Below are positions 7,110 through 13,759 of a stretch of 16,729 nucleotides of DNA, one piece after another. The stretch is from Pseudomonadota bacterium (GTDB taxonomy: Bacteria > SZUA-182 > DTGQ01): positions 1 to 16,729 of the forward strand of contig JAUWIR010000022.1 of assembly GCA_030605265.1 (NCBI GenBank). The letters run 5' to 3'. Below the pieces are notes generated by a model. That model was not told the DNA's origin. It saw only the letters and a list, made by a program, of their open reading frames with translations, and did no database searches. Within the stretch, counting starts at the first letter, position 1. Every line of letters starts with the position of its first letter. Made by a program: the position numbers and the translations under genes.

Positions 7110-8075
7110 CTAAGGACACCTCGCATCCAAATAGTATATGGTTAATTTTGGTCTTAGAGTGACTTGGTCACTTTTACTGCTGTAAAATTTACATTCATTA
7201 TTATCATCCAGGGTATCTGCCTCAATAATAAAGCCGTAATTTTGCAAAGGATTTTCTATCCAATAACGAGTCATCCGGGTTACTTTCCAGGACTTCCAGC
7301 CCATGGTTTTAAATGTAACACTATCTTCCACATCATTAGGATCAAAATCGCCGCCGGGAGTGGTCCAGAACAAATGCAGGTCCTTGTTTCGGTAATCCCA
7401 GGCTGTTTCATGAGGCCACCATTCATTAGTAACCCGGTGGATACGATAGCTATCATTCACAATACCTTTATTAATAAAGTCATCGTCCTTGTCCGGCTGA
7501 TATAGATACATCGAAAACCTGCCGGCAATTACTGAGAATTCAGGGGGAAATGGATATTTTCCCGGGTTGAATCGAACCAATGTCCTTAATCTCTTATTAT
7601 TTTCGCTATCCAGCATAAGTTCGTTTTTGTCATCTTTGACACCATTCTTGTCATCTTCCTTAAGGTAGGTATCCGCTTCTTCGATATCAGAGCCGTGTGG
7701 AGGTTGAATCATTAACCAGTGGACAGTCCTTGTGGCAGCTGAGGTCATTCCCCTTACTGTGGACCGGCTGCTGATAATAATCTGCCGATTCGGAGCATTT
7801 TCGGCAAAAGAGACGCTGTAAGCACCCTCTCCAAGGGCAAGGCCATCCATCGGAAACCTCCAATTCGGGTCCTCCTGTATTCGCCATAATCCATGGGCAA
7901 TTCCTGCCTCAGCCAGATAGAAAGTCTTTAATCGCTCTACTCTGTTAGCGGCGATCCTGGTCTGAAGGCCTCTGGTCTGAGCAAAAAAAATACAGATTAT
8001 CTCCAACATGAGTATGGTAACCATGACCATCAGCAAGGCAAAACCACCTTGAGATTCAAGGTATCTTTTCATCAT
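7110..8075 (-). CDS. PilX/GspK-like minor prepilin with C-terminal DNRLRE (CBM96-like) domain
   Basis: This is a predicted tip minor pilin. A class III leader is cleaved at G11|F12, and the mature helix GFALLMVMVTILMLEI lacks Glu at +5, as in PilX and GspK. The PilX-type motif FYLAEAGIAHGLWRI (52-66) follows. Residues from about 130 to 316 match the DNRLRE domain pattern: EADTYL, then RTLVRFN (164-170), RIHRVTNEWW (211-220) with ETAWDYRN, W-K-V-T-x-M-T-x-Y-W (263-272), NYGFIIEAD (279-287), F-Y-S-S-K-S-D (297-303) and RPKLTIYY (308-315). Known relatives of that domain bind polysaccharide or occur on surface proteins. The fusion suggests an adhesive pilus tip (inference). An acidic stretch DDKNGVKDDKNE (141-152) may bind metal. 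The gene lies 57 bases after the PilW-like gene and abuts pilM. A double ATG leaves the exact start open by one codon. Confidence 0.85.
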   Translation of the reverse strand: MMKRYLESQGGFALLMVMVTILMLEIICIFFAQTRGLQTRIAANRVERLKTFYLAEAGIAHGLWRIQEDPNWRFPMDGLALGEGAYSVSFAENAPNRQIIISSRSTVRGMTSAATRTVHWLMIQPPHGSDIEEADTYLKEDDKNGVKDDKNELMLDSENNKRLRTLVRFNPGKYPFPPEFSVIAGRFSMYLYQPDKDDDFINKGIVNDSYRIHRVTNEWWPHETAWDYRNKDLHLFWTTPGGDFDPNDVEDSVTFKTMGWKSWKVTRMTRYWIENPLQNYGFIIEADTLDDNNECKFYSSKSDQVTLRPKLTIYYLDARCP

Positions 8076-8132
8076 CCTTTTCGTTATTTCAAATCTCCGC
8101 CGCCCATGTCTATTATAGTCAACAGAATTTGC

Positions 8133-8981
8133 TCAAGGTATTAAGTAAACCAGGGTCTTCAGGAGGACCTCCTCCCCATCTGATGAAGAAGTAACACCCA
8201 GAGTAAGGTAAACTCCGGAAATATTGGCGCTCGATACAGTTTTTACAACTTGAAAGGTTGTTACTCCTTCAAGTAAAACCTCAGCCTGGGCATTCATATA
8301 ATACCTTTCCATTAGACAGCCGTTCGGGTCAAGGTAATAGAGCCAATATTCAATAGGGTCTTCGTCTTTCAGACCATCTTCATCATCATCATCCTTCATT
8401 GAAGGGCCGCCCTCATCGATCAATCCATCCCCATCATCATCTCTGCCTGCAATGCCCGGCATCCCATCACCATTGATATCCCCTCCAGGATCTTCATCAA
8501 TCAGGGTGTCTCCATCATTATCTTGTCCATCCACAGGGTCTTCATCCCGATGAGAATCTTCATCATCATTTCTCCTTTTCCACGATCCCCCCTCATCAAT
8601 CCATCCATCACCATCATCGTCTATACCCAAAATACCCGGCATCCCGTCTCCTGTAATGTCATCGCCAGGGTCCTCCTCGATCATTCCATCCTTATCTGTG
8701 TCTATCATGGCTGAAAAAGCCAGTACGTTTCCGGTCACACTGCTGCGCAAGGGAAGGAGAAGACGATTCGATGCCCCGGCTTTATTGACAATCCGATCAA
8801 GGGCCCAACAGGCGCCTTGGGTTGTCTCTTTTTGACTTTGACAATAGTTCAATGAGTCTAAAGCCACGGTCAGGACTCGTGCGCTTACTCCACCTAATAT
8901 GGCCACAATACTCATAGAGATTAATAATTCCAAGAGAGTAATTCCTGAGTTTTCGTGAGCCATAGTAGTATTGGGTGACAT
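8133..8981 (-). CDS. PilW-like minor prepilin with inserted calcium-loop repeats
   Basis: This is a minor prepilin with a type IV leader: cleavage is predicted at G13|I14 (NSG|ITLLELLISMSIVAILGG), with the conserved Glu at mature +5. The N-terminal helix and the segment Q-G-A-C-W-A-L-D-R (55-63) fit PilW/GspJ/MshO-type proteins. A globular pilin fold appears to resume at about 211 (EYWLYYLDPNGCLMER), ending in a beta-rich tail. Between about 94 and 210 sits an extremely acidic insert of DxDxDG loops in two tandem units. Cysteines lie at 47, 58 and 222. The 282 residues fit a PilW family member plus insert. No good Shine-Dalgarno sequence precedes the ATG, and a CGCAGAG inverted repeat begins 28 bases upstream, which may depress or modulate translation. 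Confidence 0.85.
   Translation of the reverse strand: MSPNTTMAHENSGITLLELLISMSIVAILGGVSARVLTVALDSLNYCQSQKETTQGACWALDRIVNKAGASNRLLLPLRSSVTGNVLAFSAMIDTDKDGMIEEDPGDDITGDGMPGILGIDDDGDGWIDEGGSWKRRNDDEDSHRDEDPVDGQDNDGDTLIDEDPGGDINGDGMPGIAGRDDDGDGLIDEGGPSMKDDDDEDGLKDEDPIEYWLYYLDPNGCLMERYYMNAQAEVLLEGVTTFQVVKTVSSANISGVYLTLGVTSSSDGEEVLLKTLVYLIP
8355..8681 (-). repeat. Tandem duplication of acidic calcium-loop unit inside the PilW-like gene
   Basis: Residues 101-160 (8502-8681) and 161-209 (8355-8501) of the PilW-like protein are two copies of one unit with a 60-residue (180-base) period. Over the first 32 positions 26 are identical by hand alignment. Each copy contains DPGxDIxGDGMPGI, a DDDGDGxIDEGG loop (121-132 and 181-192) and a D/E-rich end. 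A further loop, DTDKDGMIEED (94-104), precedes the array, and DNDGDTLIDED (154-164) spans the junction. The spacing of Asp at 1, 3 and 5 with Gly at 6 matches EF-hand-like or thrombospondin-type-3-like calcium loops. Binding itself is inferred. Confidence 0.9.
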
Positions 8982-9009
8982 GATTTGGGTTAAAATAACA
9001 ATTTTTCAC

Positions 9010-9147
9010 CGCAGAGACCGCAGAGCTCGCAGAGTTTTAATTTTTTATTTTTCTAATTTATTGCGGCCCCAATAATTATTTCTGATATTTCGTTTCCATG
9101 CATAATTAAAAGAATATGTTTTCTCTGCGTGCTCTGCGAACTCTGCG
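9010..9147. repeat. Imperfect inverted repeat of triplicated CGCAGAG motifs
   Basis: Three CGCAGAG heptamers at 9010-9016, 9019-9025 and 9028-9034 (9-base period) face three CTCTGCG complements at 9123-9129, 9132-9138 and 9141-9147. The 25-base arms pair at 22 positions across an AT-rich 88-base centre. The element occupies much of the 294-base gap between the PilV-like and PilW-like genes. It resembles dispersed CGCAGAG repeats I recall from environmental bacterial genomes, possibly a small non-autonomous element. No coding sequence of convincing length lies in the gap; it also holds a 20-codon minus-strand open frame (9167-9229) and CAGCTTAA tandem repeats at 9251-9272. Confidence 0.85.
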
Positions 9148-9250
9148 TTTATAAAATATCTAATATTTACAATACACAGAGAGTGGCCGAAACGATGATC
9201 ATGGCTAAGATGTTGTTGTCGTGTTTCATGTATATTAATTAGAATTGCTG

Positions 9251-9272
9251 CAGCTTAACAGCTTAACAGCTG
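9251..9272. repeat. Tandem CAGCTTAA octamers downstream of the PilV-like gene
   Basis: Two exact CAGCTTAA units plus a partial third (CAGCTG) sit immediately beyond the stop codon of the PilV-like gene. The same core, CAGCTTA, recurs in tandem at 10885-10908, downstream of the PilC gene. The shared unit and 8-base period suggest one repeat family. Confidence 0.6.
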
Positions 9273-9275
9273 TAT

Positions 9276-9686
9276 TTATTGACTTTGAAATCTTAATGTT
9301 TCCATCTCTATTTCACCTACTTTAAGGTAAACCCGCTTTAGGTCTAAATCCAAATCCCCATCTCCATCTCCATCATAAAAGAAGATGTGTGCTTGCCAGG
9401 GAAGTGTGTTCCCCATAATTACAGTTCCATTTGCATCTGCCAAACTTTCAAAATCTTTGTTTAGCAGCTCTTCCATTTTCGCTCGGGCAAGGTAAACATT
9501 TTGGGTTAAATTTTGTCCCACCTGTTCAATTTTCAAGCTTCCGGCCAGATTATGGGTAATAGGCACAAGAGCCAAGGAGACCAGGGCTAAAGCGAGAATT
9601 ACCTCCAAAAGAGAGAAGCCCTTCCTCTCATGAATAAAGGCCCTCTTTGCACCAGCTTGTCTTTTGCGCTCATGTTGTTCCATCAT
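9276..9686 (-). CDS. PilV/GspI/MshD-like minor prepilin
   Basis: This is a minor prepilin with a 23-residue basic leader, cleavage at G23|F24 (RKG|FSLLEVILALALVSLALV) and Glu at mature +5. ARAKMEELLN (67-76) matches the conserved A-x-x-[KR]-x-E helix of PilV/GspI proteins. It is short at 136 residues. A loop of alternating Asp/Gly, YDGDGDGDLDLDLKR (104-118), is calcium-binding in style and echoes the array in the neighbouring PilW-like protein. Its ATG overlaps the upstream gene's TGA as ATGA, so translation is probably coupled; two consecutive ATGs leave the start ambiguous by one codon. It is expected to join the pilus-initiating tip complex with the PilW-like, PilX-like and GspH-like proteins. 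Confidence 0.85.
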   Translation of the reverse strand: MMEQHERKRQAGAKRAFIHERKGFSLLEVILALALVSLALVPITHNLAGSLKIEQVGQNLTQNVYLARAKMEELLNKDFESLADANGTVIMGNTLPWQAHIFFYDGDGDGDLDLDLKRVYLKVGEIEMETLRFQSQ

Positions 9687-10201
9687 TCAAAAGTAATTCT
9701 ACCGATCCGGCTAATACTGATAGTATGAGTAATACTGCCCCCTTCAAGGATAATCTGTCCGGCAAAGTTCGGGTCGCCCAAAGAATTAAACTCCACCCAA
9801 TGATTTCCTCTAAAATTAGCCTCTTGAATTTCTACATTGTTATAATCATCCTCTTGATCAAACTTAATTGAATACCCTTTTTTGGTCAATGGATTGATCA
9901 AGATATTATTCGCATCAATTATGGGTTCTCCCGACTCTTCATATCCTTTTTTTCTATAGCAGGATAGCAGTTGATTTCCCTCTGTCAGATCAAAAAATAC
10001 CCCTAAGGTATTACTGGTATTTATGGCTTGCTGTTGGGAGAAAGTAAGCGCCATTAATACCTGACGAGCTTTATTCTGAGCCCCCATTTGAAAAAGGGCC
10101 CCGGAAAAATGAGGGATCACTGCAGTAAGAACAACCGATAAAATGAGCATTACCCATAAGAGTTCTAATAAGGTAAAACCGGAAGGTCCCTTTTCCACCA
10201 T
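9683..10201 (-). CDS. GspH/FimT/MshC-like minor prepilin
   Basis: This is a minor prepilin: the leader MVEKGPSG is cleaved before F9, mature FTLLELLWVMLILSVVLTAV has Glu at +5, and the globular part of about 130 residues is mainly beta. The segment QVLMALTFSQQQAINTS after the helix is the GspH/FimT hallmark (A-L-x-x-x-x-x-A-x-x), and ISRIGRITFE ends the protein, like the G-R motif of that family. The gene is second in the pilin series, 38 bases after the major pilin, and couples through ATGA to the PilV-like gene. It could equally be called MshC-like by position. Confidence 0.85.
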   Translation of the reverse strand: MVEKGPSGFTLLELLWVMLILSVVLTAVIPHFSGALFQMGAQNKARQVLMALTFSQQQAINTSNTLGVFFDLTEGNQLLSCYRKKGYEESGEPIIDANNILINPLTKKGYSIKFDQEDDYNNVEIQEANFRGNHWVEFNSLGDPNFAGQIILEGGSITHTISISRIGRITFE

Positions 10202-10239
10202 AAATTATCCATAGTTGTCTTTATCAGGTCTCTCTATTT

Positions 10240-10770
10240 CTACCACTCATCAAAGTTGGTGGTATCAATACTAGTAGGAGTGTTGGCAATGAATTCTCCT
10301 GTATTTAGGACAAATTTCCATCCATGAGTTGGGTCTTCGTCTGCTTCTACTGTGCCAATTGTAGTACTTGTATCATCTATGTTCACTTTGTCCGCTTGCG
10401 CATCAGTAGAATGAAAGGGATTTTTAGGAAAGCCGGTTTTTAGGTATGGGCCATAGGGAAATAGGAAGTTGCCGTCCGGCTGCTCCTTTTTATCATCGGA
10501 GGTATCATGAGCTTTATCAGTGTATTGGGTCAATTGCTTTACGAAAACATTTGGGTCTCCGGTAGGATATTGCTCACTATGCTGCAGTGAATATAGCTCT
10601 AAAGCCCCACGGATAGCAGCAAGATTTGACTTGAGGACTGATTCTTTGGCATCCTTTGATGAGCTGCTGAATTGAGGGATGACCACTGCCGCTAAAATAC
10701 CAAGAATAATAACCACCATCAATAACTCAATTAAAGTGAATCCTTTATTACTAAAAAAAACTTTTTTCAT
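10240..10770 (-). CDS. Major GspG/PilA-like type IV prepilin
   Basis: This is the likely major pilus subunit. The leader MKKVFFSNKG is cleaved before F11, and the mature helix FTLIELLMVVIILGILAAVV is canonical with Glu at +5, followed by IPQFSSSSKDAKES. The 166-residue mature protein has the GspG/bacterial PilA-like block Y-G-P-Y-L-K-T-G-F-P-K-N-P-F (about 127-140) and DEDPTHGWKFVLNTGEFIAN (144-163), a pattern common in GspG-like pilins. There is no C-terminal cysteine pair as in classical PilA. It is first of five consecutive prepilin genes, has the best ribosome site of the group and a 149-base leader gap, consistent with high, partly independent expression (inference). Confidence 0.9.
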   Translation of the reverse strand: MKKVFFSNKGFTLIELLMVVIILGILAAVVIPQFSSSSKDAKESVLKSNLAAIRGALELYSLQHSEQYPTGDPNVFVKQLTQYTDKAHDTSDDKKEQPDGNFLFPYGPYLKTGFPKNPFHSTDAQADKVNIDDTSTTIGTVEADEDPTHGWKFVLNTGEFIANTPTSIDTTNFDEW

Positions 10771-10779
10771 GAGGGAAAA

Positions 10780-10786
10780 CTCCTTT
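10780..10786 (-). promoter_or_regulatory. Strong Shine-Dalgarno site of the major pilin gene
   Basis: AAAGGAG on the minus strand lies nine bases before the ATG at 10770, the clearest ribosome site among the pilin genes. It fits a major subunit needed in excess. Confidence 0.7.
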
Positions 10787-10884
10787 CTATGTTTTTTTTA
10801 ATAAAAATTATTTTTTCTCATTGCCTTACTGAATTCTGAAAATTTTTCTCTTTAACCTCCTTTTCATTTAAAAATATGCGGCTC

Positions 10885-10908
10885 ATCAGCTTACCAGCTT
10901 ATCAGCTT
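10885..10908. repeat. Three tandem [AT]-x-CAGCTT octamers between the PilC and major pilin genes
   Basis: ATCAGCTT, ACCAGCTT and ATCAGCTT follow each other without spacing, just beyond the PilC stop codon in the 149-base gap before the major pilin gene. The unit matches the CAGCTTAA tandem at 9251-9272. The rest of this gap (10771-10919) holds the pilin ribosome site and an AAAAGGAGG (10856-10864, minus strand) that has no start codon close enough to use it. Confidence 0.6.
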
Positions 10909-10919
10909 AATTTATTCAA

Positions 10920-12041
10920 TTAACCGCCGCCTGATAACCGGAAAATAGGTATAATAATTGAAAGTACGATGATACCTACCACCCCCCCCATTAAAATAAT
11001 AATAAGTGGTTCTAATAGAGAACAAAAAATTTCCATTCCTTTTTTGAATTCCTGAGCATAATATTCACCAAGGCGTATGACTACCTTATTGAGGTTTCCT
11101 GTTTCTTCGCCTGTATGGATCATTTCTTTTACTGTGACAGGTATAAATGATTGCCTGCGGAAGGGAGCGGAAAATCCCGCCCCTTTTTCAACACTGTCGA
11201 TCAATTCCTGTATGAACCTTTGATAGAGTGTACTTTTGACGATTGTCTTGGTAACTGTAAGGGCCTCAAGCAAAGGGACCCCTCCAGTGAGTAAAAATCC
11301 TAAGTTGGAAAGAAAATAGGAGGTATAGGATTGAATAAGCAAAGTTTTGATAATAGGGATTTTAAATCGATACCTCTCCACTAAAGATTTTATTTTTTCT
11401 GATTTAAGAAGCATTTTTAAACCGAACCCGAATAGGACCAGTCCAATCAATAAGAGGTGCCAATAGCTTTGTAAAAAAGTACTTAAGGCCATAAAAAAAA
11501 GGGTGGTTATGGGCAAAAGAGCTTCTTTCCCCTTTAGAAAAACCGCCAATCTGGGGAAAACGAACATAATAACAAAACAGACCACCAGGAAGGAAAAAAT
11601 TGATAAAACCAGAGGATAGATTAAAGCTTTTCGAATGGCGCTTATATATTCTTCTTTTTCCTTATAGTAATCAGCCAATTGGGTGATCATTTCCCGAAGG
11701 ATCCCGCCAACTTCACCAACCCTGACAACACTGGTAAAAAGAGTGGAAAAGACTTCAGGGAATTTTTCCAAGGCTTCGGAAAATAACTTGCCTGATTCAA
11801 TTTGATCAAGAGTTTTGCCAATCACCTTTTTAAGATAGGGATTTTCAATTTGCGGCCCCATAACTTCAAGTGCGCGATTCAGTGAGTTCCCTGTTTCCAG
11901 CATTAAGGAAAGCTGAGAGGTAAAGAGGATTAACTCTTTGCTTTTCACCTTTTTTCCAAAGGAAAAGGAAATAGAGGAAAAAGCCTGTTTTTCTTTTTTC
12001 TCAGGTTTGATGTTGTTTGTTTGAGCGATGCTAATAGCCAT
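10920..12041 (-). CDS. pilC: PilC/GspF inner-membrane platform protein
   Basis: PilC is the polytopic inner-membrane protein that couples the extension ATPase to pilin insertion. There are two T2SSF domains, at about residues 36-160 and 238-362, each with the family's helical signature: LSLMLETGNSLNRALEVM (44-61) and LGFLLTGGVPLLEALTVTK (247-265), with RVGEVGG (107-113) and HTGEETGNL (309-317). Membrane helices lie at about 140-163, 178-210 and 342-367. The protein has 373 residues rather than about 400, with a short charged N-terminus. The gene starts two bases after the PilB stop codon without its own clear ribosome site, so translation is probably coupled. Confidence 0.95.
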   Translation of the reverse strand: MAISIAQTNNIKPEKKEKQAFSSISFSFGKKVKSKELILFTSQLSLMLETGNSLNRALEVMGPQIENPYLKKVIGKTLDQIESGKLFSEALEKFPEVFSTLFTSVVRVGEVGGILREMITQLADYYKEKEEYISAIRKALIYPLVLSIFSFLVVCFVIMFVFPRLAVFLKGKEALLPITTLFFMALSTFLQSYWHLLLIGLVLFGFGLKMLLKSEKIKSLVERYRFKIPIIKTLLIQSYTSYFLSNLGFLLTGGVPLLEALTVTKTIVKSTLYQRFIQELIDSVEKGAGFSAPFRRQSFIPVTVKEMIHTGEETGNLNKVVIRLGEYYAQEFKKGMEIFCSLLEPLIIILMGGVVGIIVLSIIIPIFRLSGGG

Positions 12042-12043
12042 AA

Positions 12044-13759
12044 TTATTCATCAATTAAAACAGCTCGATTGACCTCTTCAATGGTACTAATACCTTCTTT
12101 TACTTTTTTTAATCCCTCATCCTTCAGGGATCTTGTACCCTTTTTCGCCATAAGTTTTCGGAAATTATTTATATTCGAATCTTCTAAAATCAACCGCTGA
12201 TAATCTTGATCTATCTCAAGAAACTCATAAAGACCGGCCCTCCCTTTATACCCTGAATCATAACAGGCAGGACACCCCTCGCCTTTGGCCAGTTGAAATC
12301 CACCATCTTCTATTCCCAATCTTTCCAGGATGCTTTTAGTGGGATAATAAAAGGTTTTACATTCCGGGCAAATTTTGCGAATAAGTCTTTGAGCCAGAAC
12401 AGCTATCAGGGAGGAGGAAATTAAACAAGGTTCAATACCCATGTTGAGAAGACGCGAGATGGCCCCGGGGCTATCATTGGTATGAAGAGTCGATAAAACT
12501 AAATGTCCGGTCAAAGAAGCCTGGATAGCTATTTCTGCTGTTTCGCGGTCTCTTATTTCCCCCACCATAATGATATCCGGGTCTTGACGCAGGGTGGTTT
12601 TTAAAATCTTGGCAAAGGAAAGACCAATGTTGGCATTGGTTTGGGTTTGATTTATAATTTCCATCTGATATTCAACAGGGTCTTCAATAGTAATGATATT
12701 TTTTTCTAAAGTGTTCAGCAGATTTAGGGCAGCGTAAAGGGAGGTAGTTTTACCGCTTCCTGTTGGCCCGGTCACCAAAATTAAACCAAAGGTATTTTTT
12801 AAAGCTCTCTTAAATCGGGTGATCTGATCTTGATCAAAGCCTAGTTTATTGATATCTAAAATTGCTCTTTTTTTATCTAATATTCGCAAGACGATTTTTT
12901 CCCCTAAAATACCGGGAAGGGAAGAAAAGCGAAGATCAATCATTCTCCCTTCCGCTTTTATCTGGATGCGGCCGTCTTGTGGTTGCCGACGCTCGGAAAT
13001 ATCTAAATTGGCCATGATTTTCAATCGCGAGATAACTGCAGGGAACAGATCCGCTCTAGGGGTCATGGTTTGGTAGAGTACGCCGTCAATGCGGTAGCGA
13101 ACTCGAAACTTATTTCTTTCCGGCTCTATATGAATATCGCTTGCTCCATCCTGAATGGCTTTTAAAATAATCATATTTACCAGATTAATGATGGGGCTTT
13201 CTTCCGCCTGGCCGGAAATGCTTTGGTAGTCTTTGTCAAGAGAATTTTCCACTACCTGAAGATCTGCCTCTTCAAAATCAGCCAGAAAATCATCCACCTT
13301 TACATCCCCTTTTTCAGATGTATAATATTCTTCTATGGCTTCAACAATATCAGCTGCCCGGCAGACTACCGGCTGAATTTCACATCCGGTTATTTTGGTT
13401 AAATTGTCAAAAATAAAGATAGCCTGCGGATCAGCAGTAGCAATGGTCAGGGTATTTTTAATTTTGAACATGGGGATGATTTGGTACAAAAGGGCCTTTT
13501 CTCTTGGGATTAAGGGTAAGATCTTGGGGTCAATAAGCCCTTTGCGAAGCCAAACATGGGGGATCCCCAACTGCTGGCTCAGTATATTATCCAAGGCTTC
13601 TTCTGAGATAAGTTTTTTTTCAATCAGAATTCGGCCAAGACGCTTGCCGGTTAATTTTTGAAATTCCAAGGCTTCTTTGAGCTGATCCTCACTTATCAGC
13701 TCGGCATCAAGCAGGAATTCTCCCAGTTTTTTTCTACGAAGCCCATTAATTACGGTCAT
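12044..13759 (-). CDS. pilB: PilB/MshE-type pilus extension ATPase with MshEN domain
   Basis: This hexameric AAA+-like secretion ATPase should power pilus extension. Residues 11-34 and 40-63 form the paired 24-residue motifs of an MshEN (T2SSE_N) domain separated by five residues; this domain binds c-di-GMP in MshE. The catalytic core has Walker A GPTGSGKTTS (331-340), the Asp box ITIEDPVEY (356-364), Walker B DPDIIMVGEIRD (393-404) and the His box HLVLSTLHTND (419-429). It also has the zinc tetracysteine CPEC (464-467) with CPAC (496-499), typical of PilB/GspE and absent from PilT. In the MshEN motifs, position 10 is Glu or Lys instead of Gly, and motif 1 begins with Lys rather than Arg. AGGAG at 13766-13770 supports the start, which overlaps the STAS stop codon as ATGA. 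Confidence 0.95.
   Translation of the reverse strand: MTVINGLRRKKLGEFLLDAELISEDQLKEALEFQKLTGKRLGRILIEKKLISEEALDNILSQQLGIPHVWLRKGLIDPKILPLIPREKALLYQIIPMFKIKNTLTIATADPQAIFIFDNLTKITGCEIQPVVCRAADIVEAIEEYYTSEKGDVKVDDFLADFEEADLQVVENSLDKDYQSISGQAEESPIINLVNMIILKAIQDGASDIHIEPERNKFRVRYRIDGVLYQTMTPRADLFPAVISRLKIMANLDISERRQPQDGRIQIKAEGRMIDLRFSSLPGILGEKIVLRILDKKRAILDINKLGFDQDQITRFKRALKNTFGLILVTGPTGSGKTTSLYAALNLLNTLEKNIITIEDPVEYQMEIINQTQTNANIGLSFAKILKTTLRQDPDIIMVGEIRDRETAEIAIQASLTGHLVLSTLHTNDSPGAISRLLNMGIEPCLISSSLIAVLAQRLIRKICPECKTFYYPTKSILERLGIEDGGFQLAKGEGCPACYDSGYKGRAGLYEFLEIDQDYQRLILEDSNINNFRKLMAKKGTRSLKDEGLKKVKEGISTIEEVNRAVLIDE

Noticed and set aside
8112..8117. TATAAT on the minus strand as an internal promoter before the PilX-like gene
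   Set aside because: The -10 match is perfect, but no acceptable -35 hexamer lies 16-18 bases upstream and the gap is only 57 bases, so chance is likely in AT-rich DNA.
9010..9147. CRISPR array
   Set aside because: The repeated units are 7 bases with 2-base spacing and are inverted across the centre; there are no unique spacers and no cas genes.
10856..10864. AAAAGGAGG on the minus strand as the ribosome site of a small gene
   Set aside because: No ATG or GTG lies at a usable distance; the first ATG is about 40 bases away and opens a frame of only a few codons.
2889..13759. Type II secretion system
   Set aside because: PilM and PilN with the INLIP motif, the MshEN-type ATPase and the MSHA-like pilin order favour a type IV pilus; no GspL or GspC with a PDZ domain is seen. 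A hybrid ancestry cannot be excluded.
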